In this document: in pieces, positions 32,223 to 42,553 of the stretch
Layout: the number at the start of each line of letters is the position of its first letter
Position numbering within the stretch: the first letter of the stretch is position 1
Program-made: the position numbers and the translations under genes
Assembly: GCA_013176395.1 (NCBI GenBank)
Contig: JABMLP010000008.1
Location: 1 to 64,000, forward strand
Reading direction: 5' to 3'
From: Venturia oleaginea
Taxonomy: Eukaryota; Ascomycota; Dothideomycetes; Venturiales; Venturiaceae
Length of the DNA: 64,000 nucleotides
Notes under the pieces: generated by a model
Seen by the model: the letters and a program-made list of their open reading frames with translations, nothing else
What the model was told of the DNA's origin: nothing
Databases searched by the model: none

Positions 32223-34042
32223 ACGTGTTCCACCACCGAGCTGGTCAACCCACCGAGCTGGTCAGTTTCTGCCAAGACGACCAACTCCCTCATTAATACG
32301 ATATGTCTCAACAACAAAATGCGCAATTATCTAACAGAGAAGGCAGAATTCAGCTTGCCCTTTCTGCCTATAATACCCACCAATTCCGAAGCCTCCGGCG
32401 CGCTGCTGAAGCGTTTGATGTACCTCCTTCAACATTGACTAGCCGATACAACGGAATCACGTATCGCCTAGATACTCGCAACGCCCAACACAAGCTCACT
32501 ACGACTGAAGAGCAGACAATTGTCCAATACATCCTCGACTTCGATTCGCGAGGATTCGCGCCCCGGTTGTGTGAGGTGGCAGATATGGCGGATAAACTAC
32601 TAGGTGTACGCGGTGGAGAGCCAGGAGGGAAAAACTGGGCTGAGAGGTTCGTAACGCGATCAGATGAGCTCAAGATGGCCTTCAATCGAGGCAAGGATAG
32701 GCAGAGGATACTACAGGAAGACCCAGAGATTATCGGCGCGTGGTTCAAGCTCGTTGCAGATACTAAAGCCAAGTACGGCATCAACGACAAGGATACGCAC
32801 AACTTTGACGAGATTGGCTTCCAGATGGGCGTTATTGGGTCAATAAAGGTCGTCCCAGCTTCTCAAAGACGTACACGGCCTAATTTGATCCAGCCAGGCA
32901 ATCGCGAGTGGGTTACAGTTATCCAGAGTATCTGCGCCGCTGGGTATGCGACCCCGCCCTCCATTATCTACAATGGACGCGTTCACATCTCTGCGAGGTA
33001 TGATGAGGCAGATATACCACGGAATTGGAAGCTCTCGGTCTCTGAGAACGGCTGGACAAACAATGCGCTTGGTTTTAAGTGTTTGAAGCACTTTGACGCG
33101 CATACAAAGGCGCGTCAAGTAGGGGGGTATAGGCTACTCATCTTGGACGGCCATGAGAGCCATCTCAACCAGACTTTCAAAGACTACTGCCTCGAACATA
33201 AGATTCTAACGCTCTGTATGCCATCTCATTCATCGCATATCCTCCAGCCGCTTGATGTGGTCTGCTTCTCGCCGTTGAAGTGCAAGTACTCTCAACGAGT
33301 TCGAGACTTGGCACGCCGACGCGTCTACCATATCAACAAAGAAGGCTTCCTCCCAGCCTTCAAAGACGCGTTTTTCGACGTGTTTATAGAAGAGAACTGT
33401 CGAAAGGCTTTTGAGATGGTACTTAATGCGGAGGTGGTATTTGATCGCCTTGAAGTACCGCTACGTACCCCACCAGCACCTCTACCGCAGAAGACGCCGT
33501 GGCAGCCGAAGACTCCAAGCAATACTCAAGAATTTAGATCCCAATCCAAGCTCGTAAGCGAGTCCTTTACTCGGTCACCAGTTACTGCGCAGGCAGGCTT
33601 TCCCCAGCTTGTCAAGGGCGCTGAATTGATGCTACACCAAAACGCTCTACTTGTTGCGCACAACCGCGAGCTTGAAGAGCAATTGGCAGTAATGACAAAG
33701 CGAAAATCGCGCAAAAGGAAGTGGATCCAGCAAGGTGGTACTGTAGAGTATGGGACTGTAGCAGCGCAGGTAGCTGCTGAGGCGTCTGTCGCGCCTCAGG
33801 AATCAAAGAAGGCTCGTGGTAGTGGTGGTCAAGAAATAGCCCGACCAACTCAACGGCGCTGTAGGAACTGCGGCGCAACTGGGCATAATGCGCGAACTTG
33901 TAAAAAAGATATCGAGATATCATCTGAATCAGATAGCAGCACGACGGACTTAGAATCTATTGTTAATAGCGATTAAATTCAAGAGTCGTAACATGAGTTG
34001 GTCGTGCCAAGCCTTTTTGACCAGCTCGGTGGTGGAACACGT
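32223..34042 (+). mobile_element. complete pogo-type DNA transposon with terminal inverted repeats
   Basis: Terminal inverted repeats of about 25 bp (ACGTGTTCCACCACCGAGCT... and its complement) match perfectly at 32223 and 34042, flanked by TA at 32221-32222 and 34043-34044, the pogo/Tc1 target. The CCGAGCTGGTCA part of the left repeat recurs subterminally at about 32252. One uninterrupted transposase gene fills the element. By structure it appears autonomous. Confidence 0.92.
32303..33976 (+). CDS. pogo-type DDE transposase with C-terminal zinc knuckle
   Basis: This 557-residue transposase has an N-terminal psq-type helix-turn-helix (RSLRRAAEAFDVPPSTLTSRY, residues about 29-49) and a second DNA-binding part (NWAERFVTRSDELKMAF). 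The catalytic core has NFDEIGF (about 167), LILDGHESH (about 277) and HILQPLDVVCF (about 313) for the acidic triad. The C-terminus adds a coiled-coil-like segment (HNRELEEQLAVM), a basic run (KRKSRKRKW) and a CCHC knuckle CRNCGATGHNARTC near residue 525, followed by a Ser/Asp-rich tail. The frame is intact between intact inverted repeats. Residues from about 82 onward are nearly identical to the damaged copy at 46811-48499. Confidence 0.93.
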   Translation: MSQQQNAQLSNREGRIQLALSAYNTHQFRSLRRAAEAFDVPPSTLTSRYNGITYRLDTRNAQHKLTTTEEQTIVQYILDFDSRGFAPRLCEVADMADKLLGVRGGEPGGKNWAERFVTRSDELKMAFNRGKDRQRILQEDPEIIGAWFKLVADTKAKYGINDKDTHNFDEIGFQMGVIGSIKVVPASQRRTRPNLIQPGNREWVTVIQSICAAGYATPPSIIYNGRVHISARYDEADIPRNWKLSVSENGWTNNALGFKCLKHFDAHTKARQVGGYRLLILDGHESHLNQTFKDYCLEHKILTLCMPSHSSHILQPLDVVCFSPLKCKYSQRVRDLARRRVYHINKEGFLPAFKDAFFDVFIEENCRKAFEMVLNAEVVFDRLEVPLRTPPAPLPQKTPWQPKTPSNTQEFRSQSKLVSESFTRSPVTAQAGFPQLVKGAELMLHQNALLVAHNRELEEQLAVMTKRKSRKRKWIQQGGTVEYGTVAAQVAAEASVAPQESKKARGSGGQEIARPTQRRCRNCGATGHNARTCKKDIEISSESDSSTTDLESIVNSD

Positions 34043-34079
34043 TATATCGAAGCGTTTCCGGGTCAACACTGCCTAAACA

Positions 34080-35710
34080 GCTTCTCCTAGCTCCCTAGTA
34101 TCCATTTCAGTCCATTGCCATCCAAGTCCGGGCGTAGTCCGGTTCCGGTCCGTGGTATTTTCTCGAGGCAAGGATCTTGGGACTCTGGGGGGCATCACTT
34201 CCGCCCTCTTTCTCCTCCTATCGAGGTAAGACCTACTGTTATAGTCCTGTGCCTTCCAGCTCCGGCGCCGTTCCGAAGCCCGACCGGTTCTCTGTAACTG
34301 CTGCGTTTGCTCTAGTAAGGTATGGGAGTACCGAATTCTTCAAAAACCACTGGGACGCGGCCTTGCATCCTTCCCTCGTTCCTAGTAGCCCCTTCACCCC
34401 TCGAGAGCCTCCCCTGGCGCAGAATAGGCCTCTCCTATTGAATCTAGTACATTACGTAAAAATGTGTTCTACCGTCTCTTGCTGCCATCCACATTCGCAT
34501 TCGGGGTAATCCCTGGGACATGCATCGATGCGAGCCAGGACCGGAGTCCTAGCACTTCGACTCGAAGTAGGAACGTTGTATGTGCTTCTACCTTCGTAAG
34601 GCCGTCGTATAGCTCAATTGGGGACTTCTCCCATGGCTCGTTCCAAGTCTTCGCCCTCCGGTTCCGGCCTAGTGCTTCCCATTTTGTACGCCAGATCTCT
34701 TCCATCAACTTCGAGATTTTGCTGGGTAGAACCCACTTATGGATGTTTCCTCCTTTCCTCGAGTTCCTTACTCGGATTGCGTGCCCCGGGTCTCCCGGTG
34801 CAGAGTTATCTCGAAGCCGTCGGGGGCCAGTAGTGCTGCGTATCTCATTGTACGGTCCAATTTCTTGCGTTGTGATCCTCCTCCTCGGGTAGGGGTTGTC
34901 AGGGTTGTTCCGTACGGTAGTAATCCGCCTCCGGCGATACCCGTCAGTATTGATATCCCCGAGGTACTCTCCTTCGGGTGCTGTGTACTCCGGGAGGTCA
35001 TTGGCTTCCTCCTTCCTCTGTGTATATCTCTTCGCCCGCTTCTCCGAAGACGTATCTGGCTTACATCTAGCCGTAGGCGGCCTCCCTCGGCTGCCCGCCG
35101 GCCGGCGGGGTCTTTCCTCCATCATGATTCCTATCCACATTTTGTTGAGAGCAGCTTTCATCTCTGCTTCTACTGGGTCCTTCTCTACCGAGCCAGTCCT
35201 CTCCAGGATAAGCTGTTCTGTATACAGGGGTATTGGCTGGAGGCAGAGCTCTCTTTCCATCGCTGCGAGAGGTGTCCTCTTGTAGACTCCTGTAGCCATT
35301 CGGAGGCACTGTCTTTGAACTTTCTCTATCCGTTCCATTAGCGGCGCTCTCATAATTCCTCCTCCCTGGATGTCGTTTGACCCCCAGACCTGGATGCCAT
35401 ATAGCATAGTCGGCCGCACAACCGCGTTATAGACCGTTCGGCTCTTTCGGAAGCTTGGTCCCCAGTTGACTCCAACTATCCGGCCCATCGCTGCCATCGC
35501 TGCTCTTCCCTTAGCCTCTGCTTTCGTTATTTGCGCATCCCATTTGAGCTGTGGATCAAACCACACGCCGAGCAGTCTGAGCTCCTTACTCACTGGTTTG
35601 GTAGAGACTCCATTGATGTTGATAGCAGACTTCATACCCCCCGGGGAGGCTTCGGGGCTGCCTGGCTGCTTGAAATGCAGATCTAAAGGTATAGAGGTTT
35701 CTCTAAAAAA
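34080..35710 (-). pseudogene. 5'-truncated Tad-like LINE fragment (end of reverse transcriptase and C-terminus)
   Basis: The minus-strand frame 35635-34469 encodes the C-terminal side of a LINE reverse transcriptase: LRLLGVWFDPQLKW, SRTVYNAVVRPTMLYGIQVWG, IEKVQRQCLRMATGVYKRTP. It ends near a frameshift at about 34490. The CCHC-like region CECGWQQETVEHIF continues in another frame with a TAG/TAA stop. Everything upstream of the RT thumb is missing at about 35700, the usual result of incomplete reverse transcription. This family differs from the full LINE at 15473-21399. Edges are approximate; I did not find a clear duplication. Confidence 0.82.
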
Positions 35711-36262
35711 GAAAACGTCTAAAAGCCCGTTTCCACCCGCCCCGTTTACTAAACAATGCTCCTAGCCTTGGCGGGGCGGGTCGGGTCGGAGTCTAAGAAT
35801 CTAAACCCGCCCGGAATAATCCGTCCCGCCCCGCCCCTCTTCCGCCCCAACCCGTTTCCCACCGCCCCGTTGGGGACCCTACACTTGACAAAGGGTATTA
35901 ATATGATCCTGGCCCAATTTTTCTCAACCGTCGTCCTCTCCACTCTCAGACGGCGTCTCTGAAAACGCACACGCTGATCATGGGCGTGTACTATCTGGGG
36001 GATTGTCACTGCCTCCGGCTAATTGATTGGCACAGAGCTGCGCGGGTCGTATCGCACATCTTCTAATCCATGTTGTGCTAGTTGCCTGATAGCTTGTGCT
36101 TACCACCTCCGCAATCGAAGAACCTCAGCTCTATCGAAGAACCTCAGCTCTATCGAAGAACCTGAACTCTATCGAAGAACCTCAATCCTCACTCTACTCT
36201 CTGCAAGAACCTCAATTCTACGGCACATACAAGAAGAAGCGCGGATATATCCAGTCTTCAAC
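35711..36262. other. GC-rich repetitive tract and hydrolase upstream region
   Basis: 35718-35885 is rich in CCCGCCCCG and GGCGGGGCGGGT motifs in both orientations (for example 35770-35790 and 35820-35836), suggesting the end of an unidentified MITE or hAT-like element. At 36110-36190, GAAGAACCTCAGCTCTATC-like 19-bp units repeat about four times, just upstream of the hydrolase start. No gene is supported. Confidence 0.45.
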
Positions 36263-38273
36263 ATGGGCAAAACTGCTCTTGTTGACGCCACGGCTCGCCG
36301 ACGCCGTCGCCCCTTCCTGCCTGCTCTGTCTATCTGTGCCATTCTCCTGTGGTCCCTTTATCCTCTTGGAGTGGAGAAGTCAGGTCGCGAGCAAAATCAC
36401 GACTCACTCGATTCTTTTCGATGGAGCAATGTAAAATCATAGATCTATGCCTCTTTGAACTACTATCTAGGCTAACATTCGCAAGATCAACCCCTCGGCG
36501 TCTCTGCAATTCCACCCATGCTTTGGCAAGTTTGAGTGTGCAAGACTAGACGTTCCCCTGGACTGGACCGCCTCAAGGGCCATGCAGTCAAAGGAACGTG
36601 CCGCTGTAGCAATCACAAGATTACCGGCCAAAGTGCCTGTCACTTCAGAACATTATGGGGGAGCAGTCCTCCTCAACCCGGGAGGCCCTGGCGGCTCAGG
36701 AGTCAGCCTCGTCCTCAGTATTGGCTCCAAGGTTCAAACTGTCATCGACACCGGGAAATCCAGATCTCTGGGACACGACGAGACCGAAGGCTTGCACTAC
36801 GACATTATTGGGTTCGACCCTCGCGGTATCAACAATACGACCCCTTCGACTTCCTGCTTCCCCGATGATGCGTCGAGGGAGTTTTGGGAGGTCCAAAATC
36901 AGGCCCAAGGAATGCTGTATCAAAACAACAGTTTCCCTGCCGTTTGGGGAAGAACGCAGGCCATGGCTGAGGGCTGTTCTGCGAGGCTGAAGCGCGAAGG
37001 CGTTGGAAAGTATATGAGCACGCCTTTCGTTGTGAATGACATGGTCGCGATGATAGAGGCTCTGGGGGAGTGGAGAGGCAACAAAGCTAGTTCTCTACTG
37101 CGGAATTCTCCGCGCACGACCAAGGAAGAAGGCGCCATCCTCGAAAGAACAAAGTGGAAAAGAGGAGACGAAAAGCTACTCTACTGGGGTTTCTCTTATG
37201 GCACTCTTCTTGGAGCTACCTTTGCTAGCATGTATCCTGACAAGATCAACCGACTTATTCTCGATGGAGTCGTTGATGCAGAAGACTACTACGCCGGGAC
37301 CTGGCTATCCAATCTGATTGACACAGACTCCATCGTTGGATCATTCTTCACCCAATGCTACGAAGCAGGCCCGGAGCGATGCGCTCTCTATTCACCCGAC
37401 GGCATCGAAGGAATTCGAAAAACCTACCACTCAGTCCTGGAAGATCTCTTCCTGCATCCGATCCCAGTTCCTGGAAACGACCAGTACGGCCCAGATCTCA
37501 TCACCAGAACAGATGCCATGATGTACATCAAGGACTTCCTCTATAAACCCATGACATACGCCGTTCCCTTGGCACGAATAATGCATTCCCTCTCCCAAAG
37601 AAACGGCTCCGAACTCTCCACTCTCAAACAAAGCTCACGCCACGTCTACTGCAGCTCTCCACTTTGCCAGAGGAAACCTTACTCGAAACCTTGCTATGAT
37701 GCTGGTTCTTCAGCATTTCGTAGTGAAGTCTCCGCCGCTGTTCTTTGCACCGACGCTTCCGCCACCCTATTGAACTGGACAGCTGAAGACCATTTCAACA
37801 AGTGGCATGCCCTTCGCGCCCAATCTCTAGCCTTTGGAGATTACTGGACTGAAATCACCATGTTCTGCGCCAGCTGGAATGTGCGTCCCGCTTGGAACTT
37901 CAGTAACCCCGACATCTCGGCCAAGAAAACGGCTCACCCCATTCTCTGGGCCAGCAATACGAGGGATCCGGTAACGCCTTTGAAAAATGCAATGACGATG
38001 AAGGAGAAGTTTGGGGGGAGTGGAGTCCTGATTCAAGACGCGGATGGGCACTGTACTCTCAACGCGCCTAGCTCTTGTGTCGCCAGACATGTCAGGAACT
38101 ACTTTCAAGATGGGACTTTGCCAGAGGATGGATTGGTTTGCCAGTCTGATAAGGGACCATTTGACGGTAACGAAGTTGTACTTGCGCTGAGTCAAGAGGA
38201 TAGGGAGTTGTACGATGCCGTTGTTAGTATTTCTGAGGGACTTGGGAGAGGAAGAGGTGCACCTTTGTCGTGA
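36263..38273 (+). CDS. TAP-like alpha/beta hydrolase (probable secreted or membrane-anchored tripeptidyl aminopeptidase)
   Basis: This family removes peptides from protein N-termini or hydrolyses related substrates. The ATG at 36263 gives a basic N-terminus (ARRRRRP) and one hydrophobic segment (FLPALSICAILLWSLYPLG), a signal anchor or signal peptide. A 55-bp intron (36431-36485) joins FRWSN to INPSASLQFHPCFGKFECARLDVPLDW, the typical start of the mature domain. The oxyanion segment LLNPGGPGGSG, the nucleophile elbow WGFSYGT, the acid in SNTRDPVTP and the histidine in DADGHCTL are all present and ordered. TAP-like C-terminal features (CASWNVRPAWNF) support the family. The product is about 635 residues, of expected length. 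Confidence 0.9.
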
Positions 38274-39150
38274 GCGATGTTCTTTCTGTTTGGACTGTTT
38301 GACTAGTCTTTGAAGCTTTGGGTTTAGGCGTTTATACCCTACACAAGCTATTCCGATCTTCTTCTGGATCGGTCATCTCTTTTGCCAACTAAACTTGTCT
38401 CCCATAAATTGGTATCTAGAGATTTGCAAACTACAAGCGCCTTTCGATTTTACATCTCATCTTCTCATACTTCCGATCCTTTGTAGTTCACGTCCTGCAA
38501 TTCAGGACCGGCTCATGCGATAGGCTCGTACAGAGCAAACTTATTCGAGATCGAGACGGCGAGGTTTGTGGCAATCCTCAAGTGGCTGGTCATCAAGTAT
38601 TTATTGGTTCCAATCGCAAACAGAGGAAGTCATCAAAGTTTGCTGGGCACCTGGAGGTAGAAGCATCTACCACATGCTCTAACCAGTCTTGAACAATCAG
38701 TTTGACGACTAATTTTCAGACGCTCAGGCATAAGGTTTTGGACGACTGGAGAGAAGTTTGCAAGACCAAAAGTTCATCACTCATCAGTCCAAACTTATGA
38801 ACTGATGGCCTGCGGAGAGAGTAGATTTCTGAAGCTCACACTGGGCACATGGAACATGCAAACCTCGGTAATATATGAGTTGACGCTAGTTGATGCTTTA
38901 GCTTGATTGATTTCTTCGACAACTTTTGAGTAATTCTCAAGTTCGGCTAAACAGCCTTTGCCTGTCCTTCTCAGTCGCTGGGCGGGTATCATTTCCGTTT
39001 CCTTTTGAACGCCTTGTGAAAATCAAATCATGCTGAAATATTCTCTTGTCGTAAATGTCCGTTCTCCGCGACCTCTTCCGTACCTCTTTAAGCGCCTTGC
39101 AAATGCCAAATCGTGCTGCCTTGTCCAATGCTCACATTTTGCCAGTTCCT
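38274..39150. other. intergenic between convergent hydrolase and RPC11 genes
   Basis: 877 bp with no supported gene. It should hold the 3' UTRs of the flanking convergent genes. Short minus-strand frames at 38795-39128 have no domain. Confidence 0.5.
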
Positions 39151-39562
39151 TCACTCCCTCCACTGCTTCGCGCACTTGGTACACTGTCTAGCATTAGCAC
39201 ATTGTGACCCAAGTTGGGCGGCAGAGGGCATGGGGTACTTTAAAGAAACTCGTCATGGGCTCATCGGCACTCCGGATCTGCAATTGGTAGAAGTATGCCT
39301 CTCCATTCCCACAGCTCTCGTCGGGACAGTTGACGGTGGTGCGATCGACATTGTCCCAGGCGTCAGCGCCACCGAGAATGTCATCGACGTCTTTTCGTTG
39401 GAGGGTTTTGCGCTCGTAGTAGCGTTTCTGCAGCGGGTAGAGGTAAGGACAGGTGGAGCAGATGAAGGCGTTTTGGCCGGCGAGATGACGCGAATTTAGA
39501 TTGGTGTTTGGGATTCGGCTGATTGTGAGGAGGTTGGAGCAGGTTGGGCAGAAGAGGAGCAT
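39151..39562 (-). CDS. RPC11: DNA-directed RNA polymerase III subunit C11 (RPC10/RPC11)
   Basis: This subunit gives RNA polymerase III its RNA cleavage activity and supports termination and reinitiation. Exon 1 (39562-39239) has the N-terminal zinc ribbon, CPTC near the start and CSTCPY at about residue 35. It also has the start of the TFIIS-like ribbon (CPDESC, then QIRSADEPMTSFF). The key DE pair of the cleavage hairpin (ADEPMT) is present. A 55-bp intron (39238-39184) leads to a tiny last exon (39183-39151) encoding CTKCAKQWRE and a stop, completing the C-terminal ribbon. Without this intron the frame runs on into non-homologous residues. The product is 118 residues, close to the usual 108-115. 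Confidence 0.93.
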
Positions 39563-39841
39563 CTTTGCGGCCTTGGAAGAGGTAATCTTAGTGTGACTAT
39601 GGTAGTAACAAGTTGGGTGTATATATTGGCATGGTTGGGGGGTGGGGGCTTTAAGGCCCTAGGTTACCAGGCACGCCGGGCCCGCCATGCCCCACGCTGG
39701 GCCCCACGCGCTGTATGGACAAAGGAGTGCGGTGCATGAAACAGCAACACTTCAGGAACACCTACCTGTAACAGAGACGCCGAGCACAGTACGAAGCCCT
39801 CTCCTACCCTTTCCACAAGTCTCCATCCCACCGCCATCAAT
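39563..39841. promoter_or_regulatory. short divergent promoter (RPC11 / ankyrin protein)
   Basis: 279 bp separate the two divergent start codons. A TATA-like TGTATATATTG lies at about 39617-39627, suited to the RPC11 side, and pyrimidine-rich sequence precedes the ankyrin gene. Both neighbours are growth-related (Pol III and a YAR1-like factor), so shared control is possible but unproven. Confidence 0.4.
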
Positions 39842-40492
39842 ATGGCAGACGAGGTACTTTCACTTCCCCCCTCCATCTACAAACAAGCAGGCAGCTAACA
39901 AGATACAAAGGGCGCCTCCGCTCGCGAACTCGTTCTCGAAGCCTGCCGCCGAAACAACACTGATCTCCTTCAAGAAGTCTTGGACACAATTACAAAGGCC
40001 GATAAAAAGGGCGCTGCGGCAAAGATAGCACAGCTGTTGAACACGGCAAGAGATGGCATTGGAAACGGAGTGCTACATCTAGCAGCGAGCTGTGGGAATT
40101 GCATGTTCGTGCCTTTCCTGCAAACTTTCTATTCTAACCAGTCATTCACAGATGAAATCCTCGACCTCCTCCTCGACCAAGAGGGTCTTGAAATCGATGA
40201 ACTGGACCGCATAGAAAAAGATACTCCCCTCCACAAAGCTATCCGCTACGTCAACACCCTCGATAAATCAGACTGGGAGCACGGCCACGGCATAGTAGAT
40301 ATTCTCCTCGATGCAGGCTGTGATCCAAGGATACGAAATGGAGCAAAGTTGAAGGCCTTGGAGCTGGCGGATCCCAGGAACGACCATCTAAGAAGCATGT
40401 TGAGGAAGGCCGAGTTCAACGTCATGGCGGGTAATGATGTTGTTGTCGAGGATGATGCCGGGGGCTCAGGTAGTGCGAGTGATAGTGATTAG
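39842..40492 (+). CDS. YAR1: YAR1-like ankyrin-repeat protein
   Basis: YAR1 is a chaperone for ribosomal protein uS3 (Rps3) during small-subunit assembly. Exon 1 is only 12 bp (MADE, 39842-39853). A 57-bp intron follows, then exon 2 (39911-40100) with an acidic/helical start and the first ankyrin repeat (GNGVLHLAASCGN). Exon 3 (40152-40492) carries the next repeats (TPLHKAIRYVN..., HGIVDILLDAGCDPRIRN) and an acidic Ser/Asp tail. The intron at 40101-40151 has a GC donor and CAG acceptor with a CTAAC branch motif. It is 51 bp and in frame, so read-through would insert 17 residues in the middle of a repeat. About 180 residues when spliced, close to yeast YAR1. The symbol is by family resemblance. 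Confidence 0.78.
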
Positions 40493-40822
40493 GTTGTGAT
40501 TGTTCTGGGTTATGGGAGGCATAGCATGGCATGGCGTTGTAGATGACTGATTTTTGACACCGAGACACGTAGAACAAGTGTGCGCTTGATCTGGTGCAAC
40601 CCATTGTGGTTGCTTCTGTTCCAACCTGTGAATATCTTTGCAAGCCTCATCTGATGGATATCCTGAAGCTACAACCCCCGTCCTTGGTCAGCTGGATTTC
40701 CGTGTCCATCCTCTTTAGGCACTCGTCCCTTGCCATATCATCATGCCTCGAGTCCCACGACCAGATCAACCAAACCTCAATGCTTCCGTAGACGCCACCG
40801 TAGTTCTCTTTTATCCCTATCA
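40493..40822. other. intergenic between convergent genes
   Basis: 330 bp between the stop codons of the ankyrin and SF3b10 genes. It contains presumed 3' UTRs only; nothing else is recognised. Confidence 0.5.
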
Positions 40823-41077
40823 TCAATCCTCCCTCTCCCCTGGCGGCCCAACGGGCAAGACCATCTTCTCAATCATTTTAATGCGAACCTTCTCCCTGCT
40901 CTCTCCCATGCCCAGGGCCATGTAGCTGAGTAGTTGCGGGTGACCGACGTACGAAGCATACGTGTCGCGCATGATGTTGGAGGTCCATTCGAATTTGGTC
41001 GTGTCGGCGTGGCCGGTACCAACGTGACGGGTCTGAAGCGCTTCGAGGTGTTGCTGGGTGCGAAGCTTGTCGGCCAT
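40823..41077 (-). CDS. YSF3: splicing factor 3B subunit 5 (SF3b10)
   Basis: SF3b10 is a small, highly conserved component of the SF3b complex in U2 snRNP that supports branch-site recognition. The 84-residue product starts MADKLRTQQHLEALQTRHVG and includes YASYVGHPQLLSYMALGMGES and MIEKMVLPVGPP, matching the family along its whole length. I chose the ATG at 41077 because family members begin with this MAD(K/R)LR sequence. The open frame continues upstream to 41197 but those 40 residues have no counterpart. No intron is needed. The gene is convergent with the ankyrin gene and divergent from the next. Confidence 0.95.
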   Translation of the reverse strand: MADKLRTQQHLEALQTRHVGTGHADTTKFEWTSNIMRDTYASYVGHPQLLSYMALGMGESREKVRIKMIEKMVLPVGPPGERED

Positions 41078-41411
41078 TTTGGTGACGAGGAAGCCGTGGG
41101 TCTTGTGGGTGTTTGGGCGAGTTCGAGGAGGCGTTGTATGTCCCGTCTGTGATTTGTTTGAACTTGTGATTGTTGTGAAGACGGAGGTTTGCCGCACATT
41201 TAGTCTCGGAGGTGAGGGTTGGGGAAGGCCATTCAGATCTAAAAACGCCAGTACATCTCGCCATCCACAATCATTCCCTTAGCTATCTTCTAAACATCTG
41301 TATCATACTGGTATACCATTCCTTCCATGTCAATTGTAGCGCTCGAATGGTACCGTCGAACCTTCCTCCATACCAATCCCCATCTATCCCCCCATAACCT
41401 TCAGAATCACA
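41078..41411. other. divergent intergenic region
   Basis: 334 bp between divergent start codons of SF3b10 and the uncharacterised gene; presumed promoters and 5' UTRs. No clear TATA element was picked out. Confidence 0.4.
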
Positions 41412-42062
41412 ATGGCAATAACCCACCACACAAATATAACTGTCCCGATCATGATGCCTAACCCCCTCCCGTTGCACTCTCCAAGTAAATGCACTAAACC
41501 AACTCTACCACAAGAGGAGAACGAGAAACCGAACCAGGAAGAAGCGCAATCCCCATACAACGAGGCCTTCGAAAACGATCTTAGCCATGCCCTCCTCCAC
41601 CCAAACTCACCAAGACAACCGCACGATCAGAGAGGAAAAGGAGAGGGAGGCGAGCCATTGCCCTTGACTTCTCCAGAGCGAAAGTTTGAAGTCTCGATAC
41701 CAACGCGCTCAGACTCAGTCATGGACCCAACGCGCATAAGAACAACACACCCCCATGGCTCCATCTTCGGGGGCGAGAACCCACATTTCCCTGTTAGGAA
41801 TAATCTATCTCCAGATGATATCCGTGAACAGGTTTTGGAGAGGGCAAATGCTTTTGTGAAGGACGCCGGCATAACGTCTCGCAAACAAGTCGTTGAGATT
41901 CTGGACAAACAGATGGAGGAGCTGATGAGACAGGTCGAGGCACGCTCGAGGGACAGGGAGGCTGCCGTCAAGCATAATGACAGGGTGGAGGAGGAGAAGA
42001 GGGTGCTGGAAGAGGAAAATGAGATGATAAGGAAGGGCGTCATGAGGAACATGGGAAGGTAG
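41412..42062 (+). CDS. uncharacterised coiled-coil protein
   Basis: No recognised family. The 216-residue product has a Pro/Ser/Glu-rich, probably disordered N-terminal half. This is followed by a segment SPDDIREQVLERANAFVKDAG (residues about 133-153) and a strongly charged heptad-rich coiled coil (about 160-205: KQMEELMRQVEARSRDREAA and on). The single-exon frame is bounded by genes on both sides. Coding status is supported by length, the coiled coil and its place in a compact gene block. The N-terminal Met could lie at 41412 or at internal methionines about residues 14-15. Confidence 0.6.
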   Translation: MAITHHTNITVPIMMPNPLPLHSPSKCTKPTLPQEENEKPNQEEAQSPYNEAFENDLSHALLHPNSPRQPHDQRGKGEGGEPLPLTSPERKFEVSIPTRSDSVMDPTRIRTTHPHGSIFGGENPHFPVRNNLSPDDIREQVLERANAFVKDAGITSRKQVVEILDKQMEELMRQVEARSRDREAAVKHNDRVEEEKRVLEEENEMIRKGVMRNMGR

Positions 42063-42553
42063 GGCGACAAGTGCGCATTCCCATACTTGGCGGGAAAGGA
42101 GCTGTGTACGAGTATGCTTTATAGTTGTTGGTCTATGGAAGACGGGGAGGAAAAAATACCATCGCATCGCATAAGCATTTCACAATGCTGGAGAGAGCAG
42201 AATAAAACATACACTGCCCTAGCGTTCAGGTATGAATACTTCAGTTCATTCCTGGAAGAACATGCTTGACAGTACGAGAAGCATGTACGAAGATGGTCCA
42301 TCTTTGGGAGGACAGCTTGGAAGAGCGAAGGCACTGGTTGGGTAATGGCGGGGCAATGCAACTAGGTAATTGCAATAACATTGACTGATCCTTCGCAGCT
42401 TGTCAATGATTGCCTAATCGTTTCATATAGAAGCTAATATATCAGGTCAGTCGTAACTGTGCAACTTTGATCATACATCATGTTTAATTTTTGTGCCAGT
42501 TCTCATGGTGGCCCTCTTGTTATGCCATTTCATCATTCGTTCCCAGGGGCACA
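42063..42553. other. intergenic between convergent genes
   Basis: 491 bp holding the presumed 3' UTRs of two convergent genes. I see no gene or RNA feature. Confidence 0.5.

Noticed and set aside
40823..41197. Longer SF3b10 with a 40-residue N-terminal extension
   Set aside because: The extension has no family counterpart, and the internal ATG at 41077 gives the canonical 84-residue protein.
41412..42062. Coiled-coil protein as a spurious frame
   Set aside because: Kept as a gene because of its length, charged heptads and place in a compact gene block, though with moderate confidence.
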